From assembly GCF_039555335.1 (NCBI RefSeq), contig NC_092629.1, positions 4,421,912 through 4,485,911 of the forward strand: DNA of 64,000 nucleotides. The letters are read 5' to 3'. A program made the position numbers and the translations under genes. This DNA is from Amphiura filiformis (Eukaryota > Echinodermata > Ophiuroidea > Amphilepidida > Amphiuridae). The notes beneath the pieces were generated by a model. The model was not told the DNA's origin, searched no databases, and worked only from the letters and a program-made list of their open reading frames with translations. How positions within the stretch are numbered: position 1 is the first letter of the stretch; the number at the start of each line of letters is the position of its first letter. Shown here in pieces: positions 1 to 11,300 of this stretch.

Positions 1-576
1 GCGTAATTTAACACAGATTGTGATATTGTCTAGAATCACTGATGAGTTTTATTGCAGTACTGAATGACGACACGTACATGTATGTGAGTTGGTAATTTCT
101 AATTCTAGGGATCGGTAAGAAATGCTTCAAGGGTGGTGTGTAGAGATATGCCAGCGGTGAAATACGAGGCCGTAGAAGAAAAAAGTGACAAAAATTTGCC
201 CTTGAATTATGTTTTATAGTCAAAATACTCCAGTAATTCAATAAATATCATGATATTTGGCCTAAACTTGAACTCATTTGCAATGAAATGTCATTTTTTA
301 TTGAGTAAATCATGGCTTTTTCACTCGTCCATGTGACTTGCAATGCTGTTGAATTCTGCACTTTGCCGAAGTTGAACTGCATTTTATGGAATTCGGCGAA
401 CTTTTATGGCATAAAGCAACACTTTTAAAGCAAGTACACTGCGTGGGAACTTTCTTTAAAAGCCAGATAGTTGGTTAATAGCGAGAATTGCGGCGTGAAA
501 GGGAGATTGCGTTTTTGCCAGGCCTTAACTATTTACACTTCATAACCAAAATCACAAAATCTGATACTGATATATT

Positions 577-1365
577 CAGGCATTGAGTTTTGCAATGTGA
601 CAGGTGTGCTGGAAATCGCACGCCTGGATAACCCGAGGTGTGCTTTTAGGTGTGCTGCAAATCGCACACCTAAATAAACCAAGGTGTGCTTTTTTCAAAA
701 CTGGTGTATGACTATGATTTCATTTTCAGCTAAAACTTAGCAATTGTGACAACATACATGTACTTTTTTTAAATGGCCATGGTAAAAGCTCTGGGGTAAT
801 GAATGGTGTATACTGCATAGATGTCCCTGGACTTTGGACTTATTGCTAGTGTCATTTGTAATTTTTTTTTTTTAATAAGTTTTTTTTTTTGGATTTAGAA
901 TGTCCCTAGAATGTCCCTGGAACTTTAGAATGTCCCTGGAATTTTTTTTAATTAAAAAAAAAAAATTACAAAAAGATTTTAAAAAATTATAAATTCTTGT
1001 TTAAAATAGGCAAATTTGTAAATTATGTTCACATAATAATCTATGAATGATTTTAAAATGCATTTGTTTTGTATGCTTCTTTACTTCATAAATAGGTTGT
1101 AATGTGAACATCAATTATAAATTTGCCTATTTTGAACATGAATTTATAATTTTTTAAAATCTTTTTTGTAATTTTTTTTTCAAGTTTTAAAAAAAATTAA
1201 AAATATTTCAGGGACATTTTTAAGTTCAGGGACATTCTAAATAAAAATTTAAAAAATAATATTTTTTTTTTTTTTTAGGTGTGCGAAAAATCGCACCCTC
1301 GGCGTATTTTCAGGCGTGCGTATGGCGTGCGAATCGCACTTTTCACGCCTTAAAACTCAATCCTG
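577..1365. mobile_element. TIR element with 6-bp TSD TATATT
   Basis: Ends CAGGCATTGAGTTTT and AAAACTCAATCCTG are inverted. TATATT flanks both sides (571-576 and 1366-1371). The interior is an A/T-rich palindrome (about 850-1260) built on 'tgtccctgga' and 'cagggacattctaaat' words, and has 'aggtgtgc..aatcgcac' repeats near each end. Confidence 0.75.
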
Positions 1366-1371
1366 TATATT

Positions 1372-2322
1372 GAAACGGGCATTCAATACTTGACTAAACC
1401 CCTCATTTTAGGATTTGGCGCATATTTTAACACTTTCAGGGGTTCAGGGTTCTGAGAACCCCTGGTTTTAAAACCTAGTGCTACCCCTGCATTCGATTCA
1501 TCATCATTGCCATTGGAGTGAAAACAACTTATCGCATATTTTTATTTGCAGAGCCAGCTAGCTCGTTCACGTAGCGGTTCCGTTGTCCCACTGCGGCACT
1601 GGCCTACTACACCTATAAACGTAGATTGCATGGCGATCGGAGTGTTATCGTCAGAGCACCTCGGACTAAGAGCCAGCGAGTCGAACCTGGCACAATATAC
1701 ATTGTAGTGTGATAGCTTGTGATTTGTTCGAGCATATCTCTAACACGCAATGCATCCGTGAGCAAATTCGTGGCTAGTGTTTCTCGAGCAACTTGTGATG
1801 TACACTCCAGAGTTCAGTGAATGCAAATGTTGCATGTTTTCACTCCAGTGCTATTGTCAGCCGGTTCATCATGCCCGGATGCATGTCCGTCTGACAGAAT
1901 AGGCATTAGGCCCCTAACACTAACAGTTTCCCGTCACATAATTTCTGAAAACAAGTGAGGTACATGTAACTTTTTCATTATTTTATTCATTTAATCATTA
2001 TTCCTTTTTTTCTGCCTTTCATTATATGACCAACACGCATGTAAAATGTGTTGTTATTTGCCGCTCACTCACATGATGATAGTAGCCCAAATGAGATTCA
2101 AAAGAATAATTAAAAAGAGTCTGCAAGGTTGACAGCAAAATGTATGTTTTGATTTTAATTTTTCCACAAAATATAAAGGGATATTCATAATTTTTTAGAG
2201 ACAATTATATTTTCTTTTGTATCGCAAATCCGTACATAAATTAGGGAGACTGGCTCTTAATAGTCGGGTATCTACCAGGTTTTAATGTGCATCCCCCCAG
2301 GACTCTACCAAACCAACTTTTT
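1372..2322. other. non-genic stretch with a repeat fragment
   Basis: No gene recognised. 1907-2210 repeats the 'cccgtcacataatttctgaaaacaagtgag' element found complete at 5631-6010. A CpG-richer patch at about 1550-1700 after a ttatttgcag could be an upstream noncoding exon or promoter of SLC35B2, but nothing proves it. Confidence 0.3.
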
Positions 2323-2330
2323 TAGCTTCC

Positions 2331-2774
2331 GGTACAATTACGGAATAGGGTGCAACTTGCTAGACTTGAGTCCAGTCCTCGTTTACGGAGGTTAGGGTTG
2401 GGGTAGTCCGAATAATCAGACCCAGAACAAATTTCTGACATTATCGTGTACTGGGTCTGAACTGTTTTCATTCGAAATCTTGATGGCAAATTGGACAATA
2501 GAAGCACATGGTGCTACTTCACAGTTTTTTAATCCCCTATGTTGCGTGAATCACTGATTTAGTCTCTATTGTGGACCATCCTTTTGATACTTGAGTATTT
2601 GGACAAGCGGAACAGGTTTGACAGGCCCCTTTGTCTACCTTTCTGTTTGTAAACAAACGAGGAGGTCGAAATCGTCCTCCTCGCCGAATACGAAAGTCAG
2701 CGTAATAGTACGGCACTAGGGTTGGGGTAGGGCAGTCTTGTAAGTAGAGTTGCACCCTATTCGGCAATTGCTCC
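2331..2774. mobile_element. MITE with 27-bp TIRs and 8-bp TSD TAGCTTCC
   Basis: The left end GGTACAATTACGGAATAGGG and the right end (reversed) GGAGCAATTGCCGAATAGGG continue into TGCAACT on both sides. TAGCTTCC is present exactly at 2323-2330 and 2775-2782. An 8-bp TSD suggests a hAT-like transposase. The interior shares 'tagtccgaataatcagacccag' with 54838-54860. Confidence 0.8.
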
Positions 2775-3807
2775 TAGCTTCCTTTTATGGTCCTATAACA
2801 CATTCAAGATGTTATAACAAAAAATATTTCCAGGCACTCCGGCCATATTCAAGGTTAAAGGTCAACACAGTGGTCAAATTTCAAAGTTGCTCAAATCTGG
2901 TTTACAAGCACACCAAATTATTCCTCTCATTGCAAGGATTCAGAAAAGTATAGTTTGACTTACCTCGACTTACCGTTCTTGAGTTATAAGCAAAAAGGTC
3001 AAATTTTGAGCGGTGGTCAGTTTTTTTGGCCACACAGGAGCCCGGCACAGGGGCCAAAAATGCTCTGATTTCAACGCAAAAGGTCATTTTTTACCATTTT
3101 TATTTTTCTCAAGGAAAAGCATGTTTTCCGCATATTTCTGTGTTATCCGTTTTTTTTTCTTAAATTCCGTGGATTTTTCTGTGACACAGAGAACTTGTCA
3201 CTTTAGCATAATTGCTTACCTAGATAACGTACTGAATTTATTGAGTTATCGTGTACCGTACTTATATTGTCATTTCAGTGAGAAAATGAACATGGAAATA
3301 ATTGCCATTGAAGTTAAAATGGTCACTTTTTGCACTTTGATCAAAGCTCACAGGAAAATGTAACAACTCTTGTTTTTCCCCTCACATTACGTCAACATCA
3401 GATGAATCCACAGCCCCTTTTGAGAAGTTTGAGCAAAAGTTAACCCATTCATAACTTGATATAAACACATCAAAAGAAATAAGTCCCCCTCTGAAAATTT
3501 CGTCATAACATTGTAAAGTAAAACTTGGTGAGGATTTTAAACTGTACTCAAACACATGGGGTTTTCCATTAGTAACAAGCCATGAATCAACTTTTGTGAC
3601 AAGCATAGGCCTACTTTGTGACTTTTGAAAAGGGCAGTTTTTGCCTTCAATTTAGGCTCATTCAGCCCTGAAGTCAGACTCATGGAAATTATCACTCATT
3701 TTCACACAGCACTTAGTAAACAGTCATATAATTATTTCAAAGTTAGTTTTATTGGTACAAAACGAAACCTTACAATGTTATGACGACATGTTCAGAGGGG
3801 GACTTAT

Positions 3808-4206
3808 TAGTGCCATGGTCGACATGCCTTAAATTTGTTTATTTTGATTACCTTTGCTTTTATTGAACAGTTAGGGACACATTGAATTATATTAGTATGC
3901 ATTGCTACATTTTTTTGTAGCAATAGAAGCAAAAGTAATTAAAATATACAAATGTATCAACTTTGTAAAAAAAATTGGCTTTTTTTTTTGGTTTTTTTTT
4001 GAGTAGCAGTATTTCTCTGGTTTCCAACCTTGAATAACAAGTCATTTTGGGCCTATAACTTGCTTTTCTGGCCAAAAATATTTTTTGAAAATTAATTAAA
4101 TTAAATTTTTTTTTTAGAATTTTTTTTATGTCGACACACTGTCAACGTCGGTATACGAATTTTATCGACATGTCGACATTAAAAAACGGTGCCGACCACG
4201 GCACTA
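3808..4206. mobile_element. hAT-like MITE, 8-bp TSD GGACTTAT
   Basis: Ends TAGTGCCATGGTCG and CGACCACGGCACTA are inverted. GGACTTAT lies at 3800-3807 and 4207-4214. Same family as 42145-42753: both carry a right-end 'tatgtcgacacactgtc..cgtcggtatacgaatt' block and an inner GTCGACAT palindrome. Confidence 0.88.
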
Positions 4207-4552
4207 GGACTTATTTCTTTTGATGTGTTTATTAAAATCGGACGAGAGAACTTGAAAAAACCTCACATTTTATCAGCTAAAAAGGATCGAGCCATTTGAC
4301 CACTAGTTTTTGTGAAATCAGTACTTCCATAAGTTGCGCCGCGCATGCAGATAAGTGTTGCGTAGGCGTAGCGTATCTGTAGGTTAACAAATTGCACGAC
4401 TACGCAACGTGATGCATTGTCGCATGTGTGTATCCCGCTGGTTAAACAAAAATTTCTTTCTTTTCAAATTGCGCACACGAATGAAATAGTGGAATAAAAA
4501 TTTTTTTAAATGCAGTTGGGGTTTTGGATTTCCTTTGCTTGTATTAGGGTAC

Positions 4553-4672
4553 ACCCCGTCAGTCCAAAACACCATCAGTCCGAACCACCGCTAGTCCGAA
4601 TTTTAAGCTTACTCTAACCCTAAAAATTCGGACTAGGGGTGGTTCAGACTAACGGTGTTTCAGACTGACGGG
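4553..4672. repeat. 120-bp hairpin MITE (CCCCGTCAGTCC ends)
   Basis: Arms 'ccccgtcagtccaaaacacc..tagtccgaattt' and 'aaattcggacta..cggtgtttcagactgacgggg' fold on each other with a short loop, inside element copy C. Confidence 0.7.
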
Positions 4673-5071
4673 GAGACCCTGTATTAATAAAAAACATTAC
4701 AAAGTACATACATATATCAAAAAAGCTCATTTTTTAAAAAGAAACAACATCTGGAGTATACAATGTATACTATACATGCCATGAATCACCTGATTGTTTT
4801 CTAAAAAATCACTGATTCAAATGAACTATTTCATTTTGTTTGTACCATTTTTTGATGTCAAGTTAATTTCTTAATTTGACGGCAACTTTTGGATACAATT
4901 ACCTCTATGATGTTATTTCATCTATTGCTAGTAGAGTTCAACAGGTAGCATATCCTTTGGTGCTATTTTGAGTCAGTTATCCTTGAGAATAATAACTTTG
5001 GTTTGAACACATACTTTGATTTCAACTTTGTTTATCTTCTAGCTAGACACACATCAGGCTTGAAGGTCACC

Positions 5072-5300
5072 ATGGCAAAGTTCATTCACCTCATCACGGC
5101 AGTCCTACTCATTACTGTCCCAGCCATCTCAGAAGATGTCAACGAATTCGAAGCAGCACTGAAAGATGAACCCGAATCATATTGGACCGATTTCTGGATC
5201 ATCCGTCTAGCCTTAAACCTACTTGGCTATGCGTCTGTCATAATACCAGCGTGGTTGATAATACGATACGTCAGGAGCAGCGGTTACCTAGATAGGGGAG
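5072..5300 (+). CDS. SLC35B2: SLC35B2 coding exon 1
   Basis: Residues 1-76 plus one base of codon 77. The chosen ATG at 5072 has a strong context (caccATGg) and opens a hydrophobic signal-like segment, [18 protein letters not shown]. It is followed by an acidic stretch and the first conserved membrane block ending GYLDRGG. The donor is GTGAGG at 5301. AG dinucleotides after a pyrimidine-rich run at about 5030-5056 suggest the exon begins there with a short 5' UTR. The open frame upstream has no better start. Confidence 0.9.
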
Positions 5301-8300
5301 GTGAGGAAAATGGTAGGAGTTATGCAGTTTGTTTATAAATTCATCTTTGTGCTGTGGCAGCTATGCAGTGAACATTCCAAAATCTAGCACCCATCCATTG
5401 TCAAGATGTGCTTTGTGATTGTAAAACCATACCATACAATAATAACATGTTTTTACCTTTTACCATAGGGCTCCCTTTTACCATATTAGGGCACCCTTTT
5501 ACCATTAGAGCACCCTTTTAGCTAAAGCCACGATTTCTCTGTGTTGCAAAATTAAAAATCTATGTTACAATAATTGGACGTATTTTGTCTTACATTGTAC
5601 TGTAGTATGGCTAGAATCTTGCATCATAAGGCCACTAACAGTCAATTTTGAGTTTCCCGTCACATAATTTCTGAAAACAAGTGAGGTAACTTTTTCATTT
5701 TTCATTATTTTTCTGCCTTTCATTATATGACCAACAAGCATGTAAAATGTTTTGTTATTTACTGCTCACTCACTTGAAGATGGATGTTTAGCCCAAATGA
5801 GATTCATAAGTATATTAAAAAGAGTCTACAAGGTTGACAGCAAAATGTATGTTTTGATTTTGATTTTGGATGGATATTCATCATTTTTTGGCAAATATAA
5901 CCAGTTTTTGTCAGTATTTTCTGGAAAATCACAATAATGAATTCAAGTGAGGGTCAGAAAATGAAGTGAGGGCGGGTGACGGGAAACTCAAAATCGACTT
6001 TGATTGGCCTAAGCATAGAACCAAATGGTAGGAGTTTTGCAGCTTGTGTGGCAGCTATGCAGTAAACATTCCAAAAACTAGCACCTTCCATTGTCAAGAT
6101 GTGCTTTGTGATTGGAAAACCATCCCATAATAGTAACATGTTAGTGAAGAAAATTAGATGCACCTTTACCATACATTGGAAGTGCACCCATTTACCATAT
6201 GACTACGAATCAGCCGTAATGTCAGCCCCCGGTTAATTTTGTTTTATTTCATGTTAGAAAATATATATCATAAGCTTTAAAATGGTATATCCATTTGACT
6301 GCAAATGATAACCAGAAGCGGGGTTATGGTTTGTTAAACTCTGCTCCTTCAACAAAGTGGTACCTTTTTCGGTTCTACATGGGTCTCTTTTTCCACATTG
6401 CTGGTAATAAAGTCATAATTGGCGGTCATTTCAAATCATCCCCAAGTTAACGAGGTTCAGGAATGTCCTCTCATTGTATGGTTATATACCTAGACAAAAT
6501 ACAATGCAATTGAACAGGATTTAGCTAAAGCAAACAAAGACTAGAGCAATTTAATGATTCTATAGAAATAGGTAGCAGATTATTATCCTCTTCAGCATTA
6601 CGGTTATTGATTGGTTTTTAAAACACTATCAAATGAAAATATCGCGCCTAATTGAGGTACCTATGAACATGATGAATATGACATTCATGCACATTTTACA
6701 CTGTATCTCAGAATTCAATTTGCCGACTAACAGACTTTACGGCTCATGTGTAGTGTACGCTCACATATTAGGCCACCCTTTTACCATATTATTAATTATT
6801 ATAGGGCACCCATCAGGCCACCCTTTTACCATACAGGTTATACTTTTCACTTTGAAGTTCACTGACAGATGTTTGAATAAATCAATACATGTTTTCAATC
6901 GATTTTCAAAAATCATTAAAAAAATATGATGTAGAATGACATGTTGTGTATCTTCATTGTTAAAATCATGCCAATCCATTGACACTCACAAGTAACGAGC
7001 AGTTGAATCAAATTTGACCATGTGTTCCATGTGTTGACTTCATCATAATATCTCACATTTTCTTTCTCACAATCATGACAATAACAAAAAAATGTCAAAC
7101 TTGAATATGATAGGCCTTTCAACATGTTCAAACCGCACCTCCAAGATTCTGTCAAGCATGTTACCATAATCAGACGCCCTTTCACCATATTTAGGGCACT
7201 TTTTACCGTATTTATATTAGGAGACCCTTTTACCATATTAGGGCACCCTTTTTACCAGAATTGGGGCACCATTTTATATTATCAGGGCCTTGTACAATGT
7301 ACAATGTATGAGCATTTTTGCTATACAAATGAACAAGCATCTAATCTATATAATAATACGCTATTCTCTGTAGAGTTGTCTGTTTGTCTGTCTGTGACTG
7401 CTAATGTGAGGCCGTCATAGGTCGTACGGGGCTCAAACTCGGTGGGTGGGTGTAGTTCTGTCCTGGCAAGAAGAAGTTTATGTTTGTTGAAGTCATCTAA
7501 CCCCGGGGCCCCCTCCCAGGGGGTAGTCTCTCTTATTCCCCATAGGTTGCCATGGCCAGTCTCTCTTATTCACAGTATGCATGCTTAATCAGTGTACCAT
7601 AGATTATTATTATTTATTGAGTAGTCCTACGGTATGGGGTGGGGTGGGATGTGTGAGTCAGTGTTAGATGAAAGTAGTCCTAGGGGGGGGGGATTTTTTT
7701 TATACATTGCTGCATGTAGTCCTACAGGGGGCCCATTTTCCTTAATATTATTTACTGAGTAGTCCTGCGTGTATAGGGGCGGGTGGGTTGTGGTTGTTAG
7801 ATGAAAGTAGTCCTACGAGGGACCTTTTTTATACTTTGTGTCATGTAGTCCTACAGGGGGCACACTTTCCTTATTTACCTCTTTTCTCTGAGACTAGGGG
7901 TCACACGTTTCTCAAACTTGGTGGGTGGGTGCATCTTGACCCCATGCAGAACAAGTTGGTATTGGTTAGCGGTTTAAGGTCACTTGAGGTCATCCAGGGG
8001 TCATCTGAGGTCAAATTAGCAAAAAATGTCGTATGGGCATGAAACTTGGTGGGTACAGACAACATTTTGAGCCAAAACTTTGGAAGTTCATTTTGGGGTC
8101 ATCCGAGGTCACCCAGGGGTCATCTGAGGTCAAATTAGTAAAAACTGTCGTATGGGCATGAAACTTGGTGGGCGTAATCAACATTTAGAGCCAAATTTTT
8201 GGAAGGTCATTTTGGGGTCACCAGGGGTCATCTGAGGTCAAATAAGTAAAAACTGTCATATGGGCATGAACTTGGTGGGTACAGTCACCATCAACCAGGT

Positions 8301-11300
8301 AATCGCGCCAGCCGAGAACCGCCAAATATGGGTAACCGCCTAGTATATAATAATGTTGACAAATTTAGACAGTTGCTTTGGACTGCCATGTGTAGACAGG
8401 TACAATATACTGTGTGTAAATTGCCAAATGTTCACAGGGCAGCTATTACACTTACCCACTTCTGGCACTGAGCATGCAGTCAATATGCATAATAATTGAC
8501 TTTCCAAATTTCTGTGCAATGAACAAAAACCATAAAGTATAGCAAGGTGCTATGTGTGATTTAGGCCAATGATATGGCAATGGGAAGGAATGGTACTAAG
8601 GCCAAAACAAAGTGTTTGTTTGCCCAGACATAGGGTAGAAAGGAATGGGTCTTTGTCTTGGATCTTTACACTTGTTGCAGCAAGTGCGGTAAGTTTATAT
8701 ACAACATTCAGCCTTACATTTTGTACTTGTGTCAAACTTAAATGTATTTCAACCTTGCCATAAATTATATTAAAAGTTCAATCTCTTTGGCAACAAATCT
8801 TGATAAAGGTTCAGAGAACCTTACAGCATATCTTTGCCATTTCAGATCTTGAACTTGCCTTAAACTTTGCTTAAACAAACTACCAGCACACCAGCAATCA
8901 CACATGCATACTTGTTGCGAGGGTGACGGTGTAGTGCAAAATCCCAGACCATACTTGTCATGATTGCTTCTCTATATATATTGTTGTTGAGATGGTAAAA
9001 TATTGTTGGGGGGGGCTAAATGGGGAAAAATGAAAGCTGAGGAATATTAACTTTCAAGTGTCATTTGACATTTTGTCATAAAAATTCCTTTTTGGGGTCC
9101 AAGTATTTTATTTTACATGTTCAGCAGTGTATCAGGGTCAGTTATCTGAGGCTTTACAAAATAATCCCCAGTTGACATCATTTTGGCCCTATGTTACTAC
9201 ATGTATGATAATTGTGTAGTGTACCAAAGGGCAAAAAAAAAGTTCAGCTATACATTATTTTAGCCTCAATTTAAAAGGTGAAAATTTATAATTTACTAGG
9301 CTAATTTTCAATTTTACACAAGTATGTTTGCCCCAAATAAAAATTGTGTGTTTACAAGGTCAGGGTCAGTTGCCAACTTTACACTTGGGGGGGGCAGTTA
9401 GGGGGTTTGTAATTTCTTAAGCGTGGTTTTATTGGGGTTTGAAATGTTCATTTTGGAGGGTTGAGTTAGAAAGATTCGAGCCAGGTATACCAACTTGGTG
9501 TGGGGAACAAAGACAAAGACAAGATAAAAACTAATGCAGTATGTAAACCAGAATGGTGTACATGCACTGTTACGTCTGCATTAGAAAAATCCAAAACCAC
9601 AGGGATGGTAGACAAAGTTAACAAATCAACTAATTTTGAGGTTACTGGGTCCATATTCTCTACCCCTTGCCTATCTGTAGCTTTTCAGTGAGTGATTAAA
9701 AGGGTGTTTGAGAATTTATTTGGACACTTTTATTTTAAATAATGATTTTCTCATCGTTGATGTTGGTTGTGTTGCTTGACCAGTATGGATCCTCTGTTCA
9801 TTTGTTTTATAAAACATAATACTTGCATATACATCAGAATCTGAAACCTGACAATAATGAAGTTAGGAAAGACAATGTCACCAATAATTCACACATATTA
9901 ATGTTGTTTCTTGCAGGCCATGGTTGCTGGTTCAAGACGGTGAAAGCTTGTGTAGCTGGTGCAGAACAAAAAACATCTTTGGAAGAAGGCGGTACAAAAT
10001 CCAGTACACAAGATAAACCAAAGGTAATACACACATTTACAATATACATTAATTGAATAAAAGCTAAATATAGGGCTAAAACAAATACAAGGATAAAGTG
10101 GTAATTTGTGACATGCCTGGAAAAAATGTAGAAACGAGGCAACTCATTCCAGGGATATTTTGAGATTTGGAGGGAAATGGTTAAATGTTTGGAAAAATAT
10201 ATGTTTATTTCCTGAGAAGATAAGCCCAATTTCCCTCAAAATACCGGAAACTGTTCCAATATAATGTGAAATGTATTTCTTACACTACAAGATTCTTATT
10301 TTGACCGCCTGGCGACTGTGTACCTGTGCCCCGGGGGGGTACTCAAGTTTGGTTTTGGTAGGGACGTGCCGCTGAGAATTTGAAAGTGGACCCATATACC
10401 AATTTTTCAAGAAATTTGGACCCATTGATATACCAAAAGTCAAAATTTTCGACCGAATTTAACCCAAATTGTCATAGTTTTTACAAATTTTCCCAAAATT
10501 TTGGTAAAATTTTGAAAATTTTAGGAAAAATTGGGCTATTTTCCGAAAAAAATTGAGAAAATTTTGAAAAAAGGACCCATTCATATACCAAAATAGGCTT
10601 TGAAAAAGGGGTCATTGATATACCAAGAGGCTGAAAATGATACCCATATTTGCGGCACGTCCCGTATGGTCATTTGTATTGAGTATCCCCCCCGGGACCT
10701 GTGCAGGGGACTCCAATAGAAATCGTGTAGTGTAAGAAATACATTTTACATTATGGAACAGTTTCCTGTATTTTGAGGGCAATTGGGCTTAACTTTGTGG
10801 GAAATAAGCATTTTTCCAGCCCTGAATTTTGTGATCACTTCATAAGCTTTATAAATTATGCGTAATAATAATAGATTACGAAGTGAACAAACATCATCAC
10901 TTTTATTTGCCCTTTCACCCTTTTAGATTTCGCATTTTTGGCAGGAAATCGCACCTTTTAACTTTTTGGAAAATCTAGGTGCATTTTTTGGCCTCACTAA
11001 TTGCTTATGTTGTAGCCCGACTGTTTGAGATCCTAATGTGTGAAGGTCATTCTTTTGAGTGTAGAAGCATATTGAAGTTAAAGAGTTAACAGCACATCTG
11101 GATATATTCATAAAGTGTTACACAAGCTCAACATGTTATGGCATAACATAATCCATGATAATAAAAGTATCCATAATCCAACTCGCCAAGGTCCTGAAAA
11201 GAACATTGTGATATGTAAGGACAAGGTTACCTGCCCAAATCCTACTATATAAACATTAATTGTTGGTATTTAATTCCTGCACAAACCTGTCAGTTGACCA

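Larger units (their letters stand above)
3187..4762 (+). mobile_element. diverged copy C of the TTAA-type element, interrupted by two MITEs
   Basis: The blocks 'ttgagttatcgtgtacc', 'cacagccccttttgagaagt', 'cacattttatcag', 'gcgccgcgcatgcagataag' and 'acaaagtac..catat' follow the same order as in 20968-22081. The hAT-like element 3808-4206 and the hairpin MITE 4553-4672 split it. Exact ends are unclear. 2830-3100 to its left matches part of the foldback at 55661-58174. Confidence 0.65.

Noticed and set aside
5003-5071. In-frame extension upstream of the SLC35B2 ATG at 5072
   Set aside because: It has no ATG, crosses likely AG acceptors and does not resemble the family; the 5072 ATG has a strong context and a signal-like start.
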